From the NCBI GenBank assembly GCA_947853245.1, contig CANTWP010000059.1:1-19114 (forward strand): a stretch of DNA of 19,114 nucleotides. The letters are read 5' to 3'. The notes beneath the pieces are model-generated. The model worked only from the letters and a program-made list of their open reading frames with translations. It did no database searches and had not been told where the DNA came from. Source of the DNA: an uncultured Bacilli bacterium. Lineage in GTDB: Bacteria; Bacillota_I; Bacilli_A; RF39; UBA660. Shown piece by piece: positions 7,667 through 15,781 of this stretch (the stretch's first letter is position 1; the number at the start of each line of letters is the position of its first letter). A program made the translations under genes and the position numbers.

Positions 7667-8344
7667 ATGAAACAAATTGGAAATATTCTTTGGGGTATTG
7701 TTTTAATTACTATTGGTGTTATATTTGGACTTAATGCTTTAGAAATTACTAGTATTAATGTATTCTTTGAAGGTTGGTGGACTTTATTTATTATAGTTCC
7801 TTGCTTTATAGGTCTTATTAAAGATAATGATAAAACTGGTAATTTAATTGGCTTACTTATTGGTGTAGTACTATTATTATGTAGTAGAAACATTATTTCT
7901 TTTAGTTTAATTTGGAAGTTAATTGTGCCAACCATTCTAGTTATTATTGGTTTATCATTTATATTTAAAGACGCAATAAATGGTAAAGTTCGTAAAGAAA
8001 TTGCTAAATTAAATAAAAATACAGATGCTTCTTATTGTGCAACTTTTTCTGGTCAAAATATTAATTTTGATAAAGAAGAATTTAAAGGTTGTGAATTGAC
8101 TGCTGTGTTTGGTAGTGTTAAATTAGATTTAAGAAATGCCATTATCAAAGAAGATGTAGTTATTACTTCTAGTAGTATATTTGGTGGTATTAATCTTTAT
8201 GTACCAGATGATGTTAAAGTAAAAGTTGTAGCAACCTCAATATTTGGTGGTGTAGATAATAAACATGAGAATCAAAAAGATGAAAAATTAAAAACAATTT
8301 ATGTAAATGCTACTTGCGTATTTGGAGGAGTTGAAATTAAATGA
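7667..8344 (+). CDS. LiaF-like cell-envelope protein
   Basis: The 225-residue protein has four N-terminal membrane helices (about 5-25, 34-52, 58-75, 82-100), like the LiaI/LiaF transmembrane region. A C-terminal beta-rich domain repeats the (V/I)FG(G/S) signature four times: VFGSV, IFGGI, IFGGV and the terminal VFGGVEIK. That ending is characteristic of the LiaF-type C-terminal domain. In Bacillus, LiaF restrains the LiaSR two-component system, which senses lipid-II antibiotics. No LiaS/LiaR is adjacent here, so the partner is unknown. The TGA stop overlaps the next ATG (ATGA), giving tight translational coupling to the DUF4097 gene. Confidence 0.8.
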   Translation: MKQIGNILWGIVLITIGVIFGLNALEITSINVFFEGWWTLFIIVPCFIGLIKDNDKTGNLIGLLIGVVLLLCSRNIISFSLIWKLIVPTILVIIGLSFIFKDAINGKVRKEIAKLNKNTDASYCATFSGQNINFDKEEFKGCELTAVFGSVKLDLRNAIIKEDVVITSSSIFGGINLYVPDDVKVKVVATSIFGGVDNKHENQKDEKLKTIYVNATCVFGGVEIK

Positions 8345-9153
8345 GTGGACTTCAAAAAGCAATAAAATATGGTGCATTAGCATTCGCAGCCTTCTTAATA
8401 ATTAGTATTATTGGTGGTATTGTTGGTGGCCTTGCTTTAATGGCTAATATTTTTGATAATAGAGATGTTATTAATGATACATTTACAGATTTAAATATAA
8501 ATACTAATTATAATAGTTTAGATATTGATCTTATATCTTCTAATCTAACTATTAAAAAAGGTGATACTTTAAAGGCAGAAACTAATAATAGTAATATTAG
8601 TATTAAACAAGAAAATAATAGAATTTATATTAAGGAGAAAAAAACAGGTTGGTTTACTAATATAACAGGTGATTTAGTTATATATGTTCCAACAGATTTA
8701 ATTTTTAATGATATAAATATTGATTCTGGTGCTGGTAAAATAAATATTGATTTTTTAATAGCTAATCAGTTAGAATTAGATTTAGGAGCTGGTAATGTTA
8801 AGATTGATTATTTAGATGTTTTAAAGCGTGGCGAAGTAAACGGTGGCGCTGGTGAGTTTTCTATACTAAATGGTCATATGAATAATATGGATTTTGATTT
8901 AGGCGTCGGTAAAATTGTTTTAACTAGTAATTTAATAGGGACAAGTAAGATCGATTGTGGTGTAGGTGAAACTAATATAAATTTATTGGGTACTAAAGAT
9001 GATTACCAAATTAGTGTTGATAAAGGTATTGGTTCTATAACTATTAATGATGAAAGCGTAAATGGCAATACTTATTATGGTAATGGAATCAATAAAGTAG
9101 ATATTGATGGTGGTATTGGTAGTATTAATATCAACTTTATTACTAATGATTAA
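8341..9153 (+). CDS. Membrane-anchored DUF4097 (putative adhesin-like) beta-repeat protein
   Basis: The 270-residue protein has one N-terminal membrane helix (about 12-36, rich in Gly-Gly pairs) and then a long outside domain of short beta-strand repeats. The repeats carry G-A-G, G-V-G and G-I-G turns (SGAGKI, LGAGNV, GGAGEF, LGVGKI, CGVGET, KGIGSI, GGIGSI), the pattern of DUF4097/DUF2807-type right-handed beta structures. These are commonly encoded beside LiaF/PspC-like genes and stress regulators in Gram-positives. Biochemical function is not established. It is coupled to the LiaF-like gene by the ATGA overlap, and the operon ends with the terminator that begins in its stop codon. Confidence 0.78.
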   Translation: MSGLQKAIKYGALAFAAFLIISIIGGIVGGLALMANIFDNRDVINDTFTDLNINTNYNSLDIDLISSNLTIKKGDTLKAETNNSNISIKQENNRIYIKEKKTGWFTNITGDLVIYVPTDLIFNDINIDSGAGKINIDFLIANQLELDLGAGNVKIDYLDVLKRGEVNGGAGEFSILNGHMNNMDFDLGVGKIVLTSNLIGTSKIDCGVGETNINLLGTKDDYQISVDKGIGSITINDESVNGNTYYGNGINKVDIDGGIGSININFITND

Positions 9154-9176
9154 AAGAAATCTTAGGGTTTCTTTTT
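9152..9176 (+). terminator. Terminator overlapping the DUF4097 stop codon
   Basis: AAAAGAAATC (9152-9161) pairs with GGTTTCTTTT (9166-9175) around a TTAG tetraloop, with one wobble. The 3' arm merges with the T tract. The first two bases of the stem belong to the TAA stop. Confidence 0.75.
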
Positions 9177-9200
9177 GTTTATAATTAAAAAATAACTTAG

Positions 9201-9218
9201 TTAGACATTAGTGTCTAA
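9201..9218. promoter_or_regulatory. Inverted repeat, candidate operator of the XRE regulator
   Basis: TTAGACA-TTAG-TGTCTAA is a perfect 7-bp inverted repeat with a 4-base centre and no T-run, so it looks like a protein-binding site rather than a terminator. It lies about 40 bases upstream of the possible -10 (TATAAT, 9260-9265, poor -35) of the XRE gene. Confidence 0.5.
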
Positions 9219-9302
9219 TATAAAGTTTTTGAATAATTCTTATTTTATGTCGTGTATTTTATAATTTTGCATTGTTATGATGATGTTGGATAGGAGGATA
9301 AA

Positions 9303-10058
9303 ATGGATCAGGAAAAGATAGGAAAGTTTATTGCGGAACTTCGTAAAAGAAAAAATTTAACGCAAGAAGAGTTAGCAGAAAAGTTAGGGGTTAATAGTAG
9401 AACTATATCACGTTGGGAAAATGGTAATTGCATGCCCGATTTATCGATGTTTCCACTCATTAGCAAAGAATTAGATATTAGTATTAATGAACTTATGACT
9501 GGTAGTAATATAGAAAAGGAAGAATACCAAGATAAATTTGAAGAAAATGTTGTTACGACAGTATCTAAAGTTGATAGGGCTAACAAAAGAAGTGATATTT
9601 TTATTAATATTTGCGTTGGTTTAATAGCATTATTCGCACTTTGGTTTAGCGCATATGTATTTTGTAATGCAGCTCAATTTACAGAACACTATAAAAATTT
9701 AAATATCACAGCACGTGTTGAATCTAAGCAAATTAGAATCAATGTTGATAGCTATTATTCAAGTAAATATGTAATAACTTCTTATAAAGAGAATAATGAA
9801 AAAATAGGATTAATATTTATAACAACTAAATATACTATTGCTAATTATTTTGACAGGAAAAATTCACTATATAATAGAGTAGATCTAACTTATGGTGATA
9901 CATATGATATGATAATTAACTTAGAAAACAGTAAAATTCCATCAAAGTTTAGAATTTATTATACTGAAGTTAACTTTAAGAAGATATATAATGCTGATAA
10001 TTCTAAATTAAAGGAAATTATAAAAAAATCAAACTTAGTTTATGAAGGAAATTTATAA
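9303..10058 (+). CDS. Membrane-anchored XRE-family transcriptional regulator
   Basis: Residues 6-63 form a classical XRE helix-turn-helix (LRKRKNLTQEELAEKLGV then SRTISRWENG). A charged linker follows, then one membrane helix (about 99-121) and an outside domain of about 130 residues with no recognised fold. The protein would bind DNA at the membrane and could sense envelope signals directly. HTH proteins with C-terminal membrane segments are common in Clostridia and Bacilli; the particular outside domain is not known to me. Length is 251. TAGGAGG at 9291-9297 fixes the start. It is flanked by GACA/TGTC inverted repeats (9201-9218 and 10077-10097) and sits just ahead of the ABC exporter genes, which it may control. 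Confidence 0.82.
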   Translation: MDQEKIGKFIAELRKRKNLTQEELAEKLGVNSRTISRWENGNCMPDLSMFPLISKELDISINELMTGSNIEKEEYQDKFEENVVTTVSKVDRANKRSDIFINICVGLIALFALWFSAYVFCNAAQFTEHYKNLNITARVESKQIRINVDSYYSSKYVITSYKENNEKIGLIFITTKYTIANYFDRKNSLYNRVDLTYGDTYDMIINLENSKIPSKFRIYYTEVNFKKIYNADNSKLKEIIKKSNLVYEGNL

Positions 10059-10076
10059 TAATTATATAGTTTTAAT

Positions 10077-10102
10077 AAGTGTCAAAATTTGACACTTTTT
10101 TT
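10077..10102 (+). terminator. Terminator after the XRE gene; also a near-perfect palindrome
   Basis: AAGTGTCAAA (10077-10086) and TTTGACACTT (10088-10097) are perfect reverse complements around one base, followed by T10096-10102. It can act as a terminator. The TGTC/GACA half sites also make it a candidate protein-binding site upstream of the ABC genes. Confidence 0.65.
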
Positions 10103-10107
10103 AATCT

Positions 10108-10137
10108 TTGTCATCTACTTGTCACTTTAGATAGAAT
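10108..10137 (+). promoter_or_regulatory. Promoter of the ABC exporter operon with an 11-bp-spaced direct repeat
   Basis: TTGTCA (10108-10113), an 18-base spacer and TAGAAT (10132-10137) make a plausible sigma-A promoter. A second TTGTCA at 10119-10124 repeats the first at an exact 11-bp period, the spacing at which OmpR/PhoB-type response regulators often bind. Such a regulator is encoded downstream at 13526. Confidence 0.55.
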
Positions 10138-10163
10138 ATACTTAACATGAAAGGAAGTTTTAT

Positions 10164-10835
10164 ATGGAAATTTTAAGAGTAGAAAATTTAACGAAAGTAT
10201 ATGGTAAAGGTCAAACTAAAGTAGTTGCGCTCAATAATGTATCTTTCTCTATTGAAAAGGGTGAATTTGTAGCGATAGTAGGTGCTAGTGGATCAGGTAA
10301 ATCTACTTTATTACATTTAATAGGAGGCGTAGATAGACCAACTAGCGGAAAAGTCTTTATTGATGATAAAGATATATATAGTTTAAATGATGATAAATTA
10401 GCTATATTTAGAAGAAGACAAGTAGGACTTATTTATCAATTTTACAATCTAATTCCAATTTTAAATGTAGAAGAGAATATAACATTACCACTTGATTTAG
10501 ATAATAGAACTATTCCTAAAAAAGAATTAAATGAACTTATTTCTTTATTAGGATTAGAATCTAGAAAGAATCATTTACCTAGTGAGTTATCTGGTGGTCA
10601 ACAACAAAGAACATCTATAGGACGTGCTTTAGTAACTAGACCCGCTATTATATTAGCGGATGAACCAACTGGAAATTTGGATTCTAAAAATAGTGATGAA
10701 ATTGTTGATTTATTAAAGAAATCAAATCGTGATTATAAACAAACAATTATTATGATTACTCATAATATGGAGATAGCGTCTAAAGCAGATCGAATTATTA
10801 AATTAGAAGATGGACAAGTTGTTCTGGAGGATTAA
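10164..10835 (+). CDS. ABC transporter ATPase, MacB/LolD type
   Basis: The 223-residue nucleotide-binding subunit is complete. It has Walker A GASGSGKST (40-48), a Q-loop at Q92, the LSGGQQQR signature (142-149), Walker B IILADEP with catalytic E167, the D-loop GNLDS, and the switch histidine H200. The length and GNLDS-containing form match the MacB/LolD/BceA class that works with FtsX-type permeases, here the next gene. These exporters use ATP to drive movements of the permease's outside domains, for antibiotic resistance, peptide or lipoprotein handling, or peptide sensing. AAGGAAG precedes the ATG. The following ATG is one base past this stop. Confidence 0.92.
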   Translation: MEILRVENLTKVYGKGQTKVVALNNVSFSIEKGEFVAIVGASGSGKSTLLHLIGGVDRPTSGKVFIDDKDIYSLNDDKLAIFRRRQVGLIYQFYNLIPILNVEENITLPLDLDNRTIPKKELNELISLLGLESRKNHLPSELSGGQQQRTSIGRALVTRPAIILADEPTGNLDSKNSDEIVDLLKKSNRDYKQTIIMITHNMEIASKADRIIKLEDGQVVLED

Positions 10836-10836
10836 T

Positions 10837-13476
10837 ATGAGTTTAATTAATAAATTGACTATTAAGAATTTAAAATTAAATAAAAAGAGAACGATTGTCA
10901 CTATAATAGGAATTATTCTTTCTGTTGCGCTTATTACTGCAGTTGCCAGTATGGTTGTAAGTTTTAGACAAAGCTTAATTATTTTTGAAAAAACCAGTCA
11001 TGGTAATTATCATTTTGGATATGACTTAGTTCCTAGTTCTGATTTAACATATTTTAAAAATAATCGCAATATCGAATCTTTCTATTTAACAAAAAATATT
11101 GGTTATGCCAATATAGAAGAAAGTAAAAATGAATATAAACCATATGCCTTTATAATGGCTTTTGATAATAATGCTTTAAATAATTTAGGTATTAATATAA
11201 TAGAGGGAAGATTACCAGAAAATTCTAATGAAATAGTAATACCAAGACATTTAAAAACTAATGGTCGTGTTAATTATCAAGTTGGAGATGAAATAACATT
11301 AAATGTAGGTAAAAGAATTAGTGAAGGTTATGAATTACATCAAGGGAATTCCTTCACCTCTAAAGATGAAGAGTATATCTCTTTAGTATTTACTAATACT
11401 TATAAAATTGTAGGTATTATTGAAAGACCCTCTAATAGTATTGAACCTTATAGTGCTCCAGGTTATACGTTTGTTACATTACTTGATGACATAAGTGATG
11501 AAGGAATTTATAATGTCTATACTAGATATACTAAGAAAGGGATTAAAAACCAATACCGAGTAACCGCTAATATATTAGGAATAAATGAAGATATATTCGA
11601 AAGTACTAAAGGTGGACAAATATTAAGTAATGTCAAAGATGTAGAGAATTATTTAGATGAGATAGAAAAATCTAAATATCAATTATCAGTTAATGGAACA
11701 CTAATAAATTTAGAATCTATGTCTACTGATGATAGTACTATGCAAGTATTATATACACTAGCAGGTATTGTTATAATCATAATAATTATTACTTCAGTGT
11801 TCTGTATTAAAAATAGTTTTGAAATATCTATTACAGAGAAAATAAAACAATATGGTATGTTAAGAAGCATTGGAGCTACTAGTAAACAAATAAGAAAAAA
11901 TGTTTTATATGAAGCTTTAATTCTAAGTATAGTAGGCATTCCTTTAGGAATATTAAGTGGTATTTTAGCGTCTTTTATTTTAATACATGTGACTAATTAT
12001 TTCTTAGGAATAGGTGCTAATTTAAAATTGATTTATAGTACATCCATACTTGCTATATTTATATCAATAATTCTTAGTTTAATAACCATCTATTTTTCTG
12101 CTAGAAAATCTGCCAAAAAGGCATCTAAGATATCACCAATCACTGCTATTAGAAATTCTGGTGATATTAAGATTAAAACAAAAAGAATTAGAACTCCTTA
12201 TCTAATTGATAAAGTTTTTGGTGTAGGAGGAGTAATATCTTATAAGAATTTAAAAAGAAGTAGTAAAAAATATCGTACTACTGTTATATCTATTATAGTT
12301 TGTGTATCTGTCTTTATTGGTTTAACTGCGTTTATTGATTTAGGATTCAGAATGATTAAGATGCGTTATGGAGAGGTTAATTATAATCTATATGTAGGTA
12401 TTAATGACAAAGTATCAAAAGACGTAATAAGTGAAATTTTAAGTTATGATGATATAAAGAGGTTTTCCACAGTAAAAAATGTAAATTATATTATAAGAAA
12501 TCCTAAAGTAACAGAAGATTATGCTAAATTAGATAGTGTGTATTATGAAGATAGTAATCAAATGAGTGTTAATGAGTTTAAAACATCTCACACAGCAATG
12601 ATATCTTTAGGTAAAGAAGAATACAAAAGATATATTAATGAACTTGGTTTAAATTATAATGATACAAAAGATAAAGTTATTATAATTAATAATACTATTG
12701 AAAATAGATATATTAATAATAAAGTAATAAGTTATGAAGTAGATTTCTTTAATTATAAAAGTGGTGATATTTTAGATGGTTATGTTAGTTATTATGATGG
12801 TGAATCTAAAACCGTAGATAAAAAAATTATAGTTGCAAAAACTACATCTATTAGACCACTTGGATATGAAAATACTTATGGTATTCCTGTTTTAGTAGTA
12901 AGTGATGAATATATGGAAACATTACCACAAAATGATTATTCATATTTATATATTGATTCTAGTAATCCTGATAATTTACAAGATAATATAGAAAAAATAC
13001 TTAAAGATGTTAATTATAGTTTAGATAATTTAGATAAACAAGCTAAAATGATGCAATCATATTATACTTTAATAGCAATTTTCTTATATGGATTTATTAC
13101 AGTTATTGCTTTAATTGGTGTAACAAATATATTTAATACAGTTACTACTAATATGGAACTTAGAAGTCGTGAATTTGCTATGTTAAAAAGTATAGGTATG
13201 ACTAAAAAAGAATTTAATCGTATGATTAGATTAGAAAGTTTATTCTATGGTACTAAATCTTTAATAATTGGTATACCAATTGGTACTCTAATATCATACT
13301 TAATATTTAAAGTATTAGGTGGGTCAGCACTAATTATTAAGTATACATTACCATTTAAAGGTATAATAATTAGTATATTTGTAGTATTTATTTTAATATT
13401 TGTTATTATGAAATATTCTATGAATAAAATAAGTAAACAAAATACTATTGAAACAATTAGAAATGAAAATATCTAA
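10837..13476 (+). CDS. FtsX-type ABC transporter permease, large two-domain form
   Basis: At 879 residues this is a duplicated FtsX permease. The first half has one helix (20-42), a large outside domain (about 45-300) and three helices (about 307-330, 362-388, 404-425). The second half repeats this: one helix (about 486-506), an outside domain (about 510-750) and three helices to the end. FtsX-like helix-loop motifs follow the fourth-last segments in both halves: EKIKQYGMLRSIGAT and MELRSREFAMLKSIGMT. The start is ATG 10837, behind GGAGG at 10826-10830; the frame is open upstream to 10810 but that region overlaps the ATPase gene. It pairs with the ATPase and is followed by a two-component system, the arrangement of peptide-sensing or resistance exporters. 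The substrate is unknown. Its topology (about 8 helices, two outside loops) differs from the 10-helix BceB type. Confidence 0.88.
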   Translation: MSLINKLTIKNLKLNKKRTIVTIIGIILSVALITAVASMVVSFRQSLIIFEKTSHGNYHFGYDLVPSSDLTYFKNNRNIESFYLTKNIGYANIEESKNEYKPYAFIMAFDNNALNNLGINIIEGRLPENSNEIVIPRHLKTNGRVNYQVGDEITLNVGKRISEGYELHQGNSFTSKDEEYISLVFTNTYKIVGIIERPSNSIEPYSAPGYTFVTLLDDISDEGIYNVYTRYTKKGIKNQYRVTANILGINEDIFESTKGGQILSNVKDVENYLDEIEKSKYQLSVNGTLINLESMSTDDSTMQVLYTLAGIVIIIIIITSVFCIKNSFEISITEKIKQYGMLRSIGATSKQIRKNVLYEALILSIVGIPLGILSGILASFILIHVTNYFLGIGANLKLIYSTSILAIFISIILSLITIYFSARKSAKKASKISPITAIRNSGDIKIKTKRIRTPYLIDKVFGVGGVISYKNLKRSSKKYRTTVISIIVCVSVFIGLTAFIDLGFRMIKMRYGEVNYNLYVGINDKVSKDVISEILSYDDIKRFSTVKNVNYIIRNPKVTEDYAKLDSVYYEDSNQMSVNEFKTSHTAMISLGKEEYKRYINELGLNYNDTKDKVIIINNTIENRYINNKVISYEVDFFNYKSGDILDGYVSYYDGESKTVDKKIIVAKTTSIRPLGYENTYGIPVLVVSDEYMETLPQNDYSYLYIDSSNPDNLQDNIEKILKDVNYSLDNLDKQAKMMQSYYTLIAIFLYGFITVIALIGVTNIFNTVTTNMELRSREFAMLKSIGMTKKEFNRMIRLESLFYGTKSLIIGIPIGTLISYLIFKVLGGSALIIKYTLPFKGIIISIFVVFILIFVIMKYSMNKISKQNTIETIRNENI

Positions 13477-13502
13477 AATAAAGGACAATTAGTCCTTTAT
13501 TT
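13476..13502. terminator. Perfect 11-bp hairpin between the permease and the response regulator
   Basis: AAATAAAGGAC (13476-13486) pairs perfectly with GTCCTTTATTT (13492-13502) around AATTA. The T-run is weak (ATTTGTT), so it may be a partial terminator that lowers regulator expression relative to transporter expression. An extended -10 TGTTATAAT (13502-13510) and a -35-like AGGACA (13482-13487) overlap it. A start from that promoter would fall at the ribosome site, so its reality is doubtful. Confidence 0.55.
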
Positions 13503-13525
13503 GTTATAATTAAGAGGGGATCATT

Positions 13526-14185
13526 ATGGATTTATTATTAGTAGAAGATAATATTAGTATTGCTAAAGGATTAGAATATTCCTTTAGACAAAATGGTTAT
13601 AATTTAATTGTTAAAAATAATATTAAAGATACTATAGCGTTTTTAGATAATAATTGTGTATCTTTGGTAATATTAGATATAACCTTACCAGATGGTAATG
13701 GTTTAAATTTTTATAATGATTATTTAAAAGAAAAAGGTATTTCTACAATATTCTTAACAGCTAGAGATTGTGAAGATGATATTGTAAAGGGCCTTGATTC
13801 TGGTGCTGATGATTATATTACTAAGCCTTTTTCAACTAGAGAACTAATGGCTAGAGTAAATAGAATTTTAATTAGAAATAAAAATAATGAAAAAGTTCAA
13901 GTAAAAGATATAATATTTGATTTTGATAAAATGGAAGTATATAAGAATAATGCATTGTTAAACCTCACTAGTCTAGAAATTAAGATATTGAATTTATTAT
14001 TCTCTAATTTAAATAAAGTAGTTACTAGAAATTATATTATTGATTGTATTTGGGAATGGACTGGTAATGATGTTAATGATAATACTGTTACTGTATATTT
14101 AAAAAGAATTAGAGAAAAACTAGATAGTGATATTATTATTACAATAAAGGGAATTGGATATAGAATAGATGAAGCTGTTAAATAA
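13526..14185 (+). CDS. OmpR/PhoB-family response regulator
   Basis: The 219-residue regulator has a receiver domain (1-115) with acidic residues E7 and D8, phospho-acceptor D51 (VILDITLPDGNG), T78 (FLTAR) and K100 in TKPF. A winged-helix DNA-binding domain (about 125-216) contains LTSLEIKILNLLF and the recognition helix region DNTVTVYLKRIREKLD. All key residues are present. It is phosphorylated by the adjacent histidine kinase, whose gene overlaps it by 17 bases. AGAGGGG lies 8-14 bases before the ATG. The likely target is the ABC operon upstream, where an 11-bp-spaced TTGTCA repeat is seen; that link is inference. Confidence 0.92.
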   Translation: MDLLLVEDNISIAKGLEYSFRQNGYNLIVKNNIKDTIAFLDNNCVSLVILDITLPDGNGLNFYNDYLKEKGISTIFLTARDCEDDIVKGLDSGADDYITKPFSTRELMARVNRILIRNKNNEKVQVKDIIFDFDKMEVYKNNALLNLTSLEIKILNLLFSNLNKVVTRNYIIDCIWEWTGNDVNDNTVTVYLKRIREKLDSDIIITIKGIGYRIDEAVK

Positions 14186-15389
14186 GAGTAGTCTATTAAA
14201 ATATGTTTTTCTTATTTTACTATCACTTATAAGTTTTTTACTAATTTTACTTATTATAAACTTTAATCAATATAAAATTTATACTAGAAATTATAATAAT
14301 AAATTAAATACAATAATGTCTTTATTAGTAGATAAATATCCTGATATAACTAAAGAGGAATTAATTAATATTATAAATAATGATTCAGTAAATGAAATTA
14401 GTGTTTTAAAAGAATATGGTATTGATTTAGAAAATGATAATTTGTTAATGGAAAATTTGGAAGTTTATATTTCTTTTACAAAAATAATTATAATTGTTGT
14501 ATTTGTGTTAATTATAGTCTTAATGATTATTATTTTGTTAAGAGAATATTTTAGACTTAAAAAAGTTAATGAAATTACTAAAATTCTTGAACAGATTAAT
14601 CGTAAAAATTATAAACTAGATTTAGATGATTCTAATGAAGATGAATTAGCAATCTTAAAAAGTGAAATTTATAAAACGACACTGATGCTTAAGGAACAAG
14701 CAGAAAATTCTATTCAAGATAAAGTAAATTTAAAAAACTCTTTATCAGATATTTCTCATCAACTAAAAACACCATTAACTTCGATTAATATTATGCTTGA
14801 TAATATTTTAGATAATAGAGATATGGAAGAAGAAATAAGGATAGGTTTTATTAATGATATTAAAAGAGAAATAATTAATATAAATTTCTTAGTAGCTTCA
14901 ATTCTTAAATTATCCAGATTGGATGCTAATGTTGTTAAATTTAATGTTGAAAAGATTAAATTAAAGGATATTGTAAATTCCGCTATTAAGAATGTATCTT
15001 CTTTATGTGATTTAAAAGGAGTTAGCATTGAAGTAATAGGCAATGAAAATATTAAAATTCTTGGTGATTTTAATTGGCAGGTAGAGGCAATTACTAATAT
15101 TTTAAAAAATTGTGTTGAGTATTCCAAAGATAATAGTTCTATTGAAGTAAGATATATTAGTGATAAAATATGTTCAGAATTAATTATTAAAGATTGTGGT
15201 AAAGGTATTAGTAAACAAGATTTAAAACATATATTTGAAAGATTTTATAAGGGAACTAATTCTAGTAATGATAGTGTAGGAATAGGTCTTGCTTTATCTA
15301 AAAGTATAATTGAACAAGGAAATGGGAGTATTAGTGTTCAATCAGAGTTAAATAAGGGGACAATTTTTACGATTAGATATTATGAATAA
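14169..15389 (+). CDS. Sensor histidine kinase
   Basis: The 406-residue kinase has two membrane helices (about 11-31 and 102-124) flanking a small outside domain of about 70 residues, then a linker and a HisKA domain with phospho-acceptor H197 in SHQLKTPLTS. The HATPase domain has the N box (NILKNCVEYS, N314), G1 (DCGKGIS, 342-348), F box (FERFYKG) and G2 (VGIGLALSKSI). All catalytic boxes are intact. The start overlaps the regulator gene by 17 bases and has only a distant AAGGG, so translation is probably coupled. With the ABC exporter it forms a four-gene sensing/export module. The small outside domain may mean that the transporter supplies the signal, as in Bce-like systems; that is inference. 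Confidence 0.9.
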   Translation: MKLLNKSSLLKYVFLILLSLISFLLILLIINFNQYKIYTRNYNNKLNTIMSLLVDKYPDITKEELINIINNDSVNEISVLKEYGIDLENDNLLMENLEVYISFTKIIIIVVFVLIIVLMIIILLREYFRLKKVNEITKILEQINRKNYKLDLDDSNEDELAILKSEIYKTTLMLKEQAENSIQDKVNLKNSLSDISHQLKTPLTSINIMLDNILDNRDMEEEIRIGFINDIKREIININFLVASILKLSRLDANVVKFNVEKIKLKDIVNSAIKNVSSLCDLKGVSIEVIGNENIKILGDFNWQVEAITNILKNCVEYSKDNSSIEVRYISDKICSELIIKDCGKGISKQDLKHIFERFYKGTNSSNDSVGIGLALSKSIIEQGNGSISVQSELNKGTIFTIRYYE

Positions 15390-15534
15390 AAAATAAAATT
15401 ATTTAGATGTATTGTTAAATAAGAAAAAATAATAAAATTAATTCAATTCACTCTTTCTTAGCTATGGAAAATAATCAATTATCGTTAAATCAAAGTACAT
15501 GATGTAATTAATGGTAAAATTGTTTTAAGTCTAA
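15390..15534. other. Gene-free AT-rich DNA after the kinase gene
   Basis: Short frames with many stops and no motif recognised. It is probably decayed DNA belonging with the relic that follows. Confidence 0.4.
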
Positions 15535-15642
15535 AAAAAATTTAGAAATAATTATCTAGATCCGGCTGTTAAATTAGGACTAATTAGTTTAACTATACCA
15601 GATAAACCGACGAGTAGACATCAAATGTATTATAAAAAATAG
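15535..15642 (+). pseudogene. C-terminal relic of an ATP-binding/AlbA-type regulator or Fic-type protein
   Basis: About 35 codons ending at TAG 15640-15642 read YLDPAVKLGLISLTIPDKP and then SRHQMYY. The phrase GLI-x-x-TIPDKP-x-SR-x-Q-x-Y is the winged-helix tail I recall from COG2865-type AlbA/ATP-binding regulators and some Fic proteins. Upstream in this frame are TAA codons at 15505, 15526 and 15532, and no start. It is a fragment of a lost gene. Confidence 0.55.
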
Positions 15643-15698
15643 AAGTATTACACTTATTAATACAATTAATTTTAAAAGTAAGCATGCTTTTTACAAAT

Positions 15699-15744
15699 AA
15701 AAGACTAAAAAAATGTAAAAACTACAATTTAGTCTTTTTTTTTT
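15699..15744 (+). terminator. Terminator upstream of the pilus-like operon
   Basis: AAAAGACTAAA (15699-15709) pairs with TTTAGTCTTTT (15728-15738) perfectly over 11 bp. The loop contains a small inner TGTA/TACA stem, and a run of ten T follows. It insulates the next operon from readthrough. Confidence 0.8.
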
Positions 15745-15770
15745 GTAAATTTTATTCTATAATTATACTA
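15743..15770 (+). promoter_or_regulatory. Possible promoter of the pilus-like operon
   Basis: TTGTAA (15743-15748), a 16-base spacer and TATACT (15765-15770). A TATAAT at 15758-15763 is an alternative -10 without a good -35. The ribosome site AGGTGAT follows at 15770-15776. Confidence 0.4.
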
Positions 15771-15781
15771 GGTGATGATAC

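Noticed and set aside
15676..15692. AAGCATGCTT palindrome as a terminator or operator.
   Set aside because: It has no loop and is followed by only a few T residues; the real terminator is 20 bases further on.
15390..15780. tRNA or small RNA gene in the gap.
   Set aside because: No cloverleaf, T-loop GTTCRANYC or other RNA signature was found.
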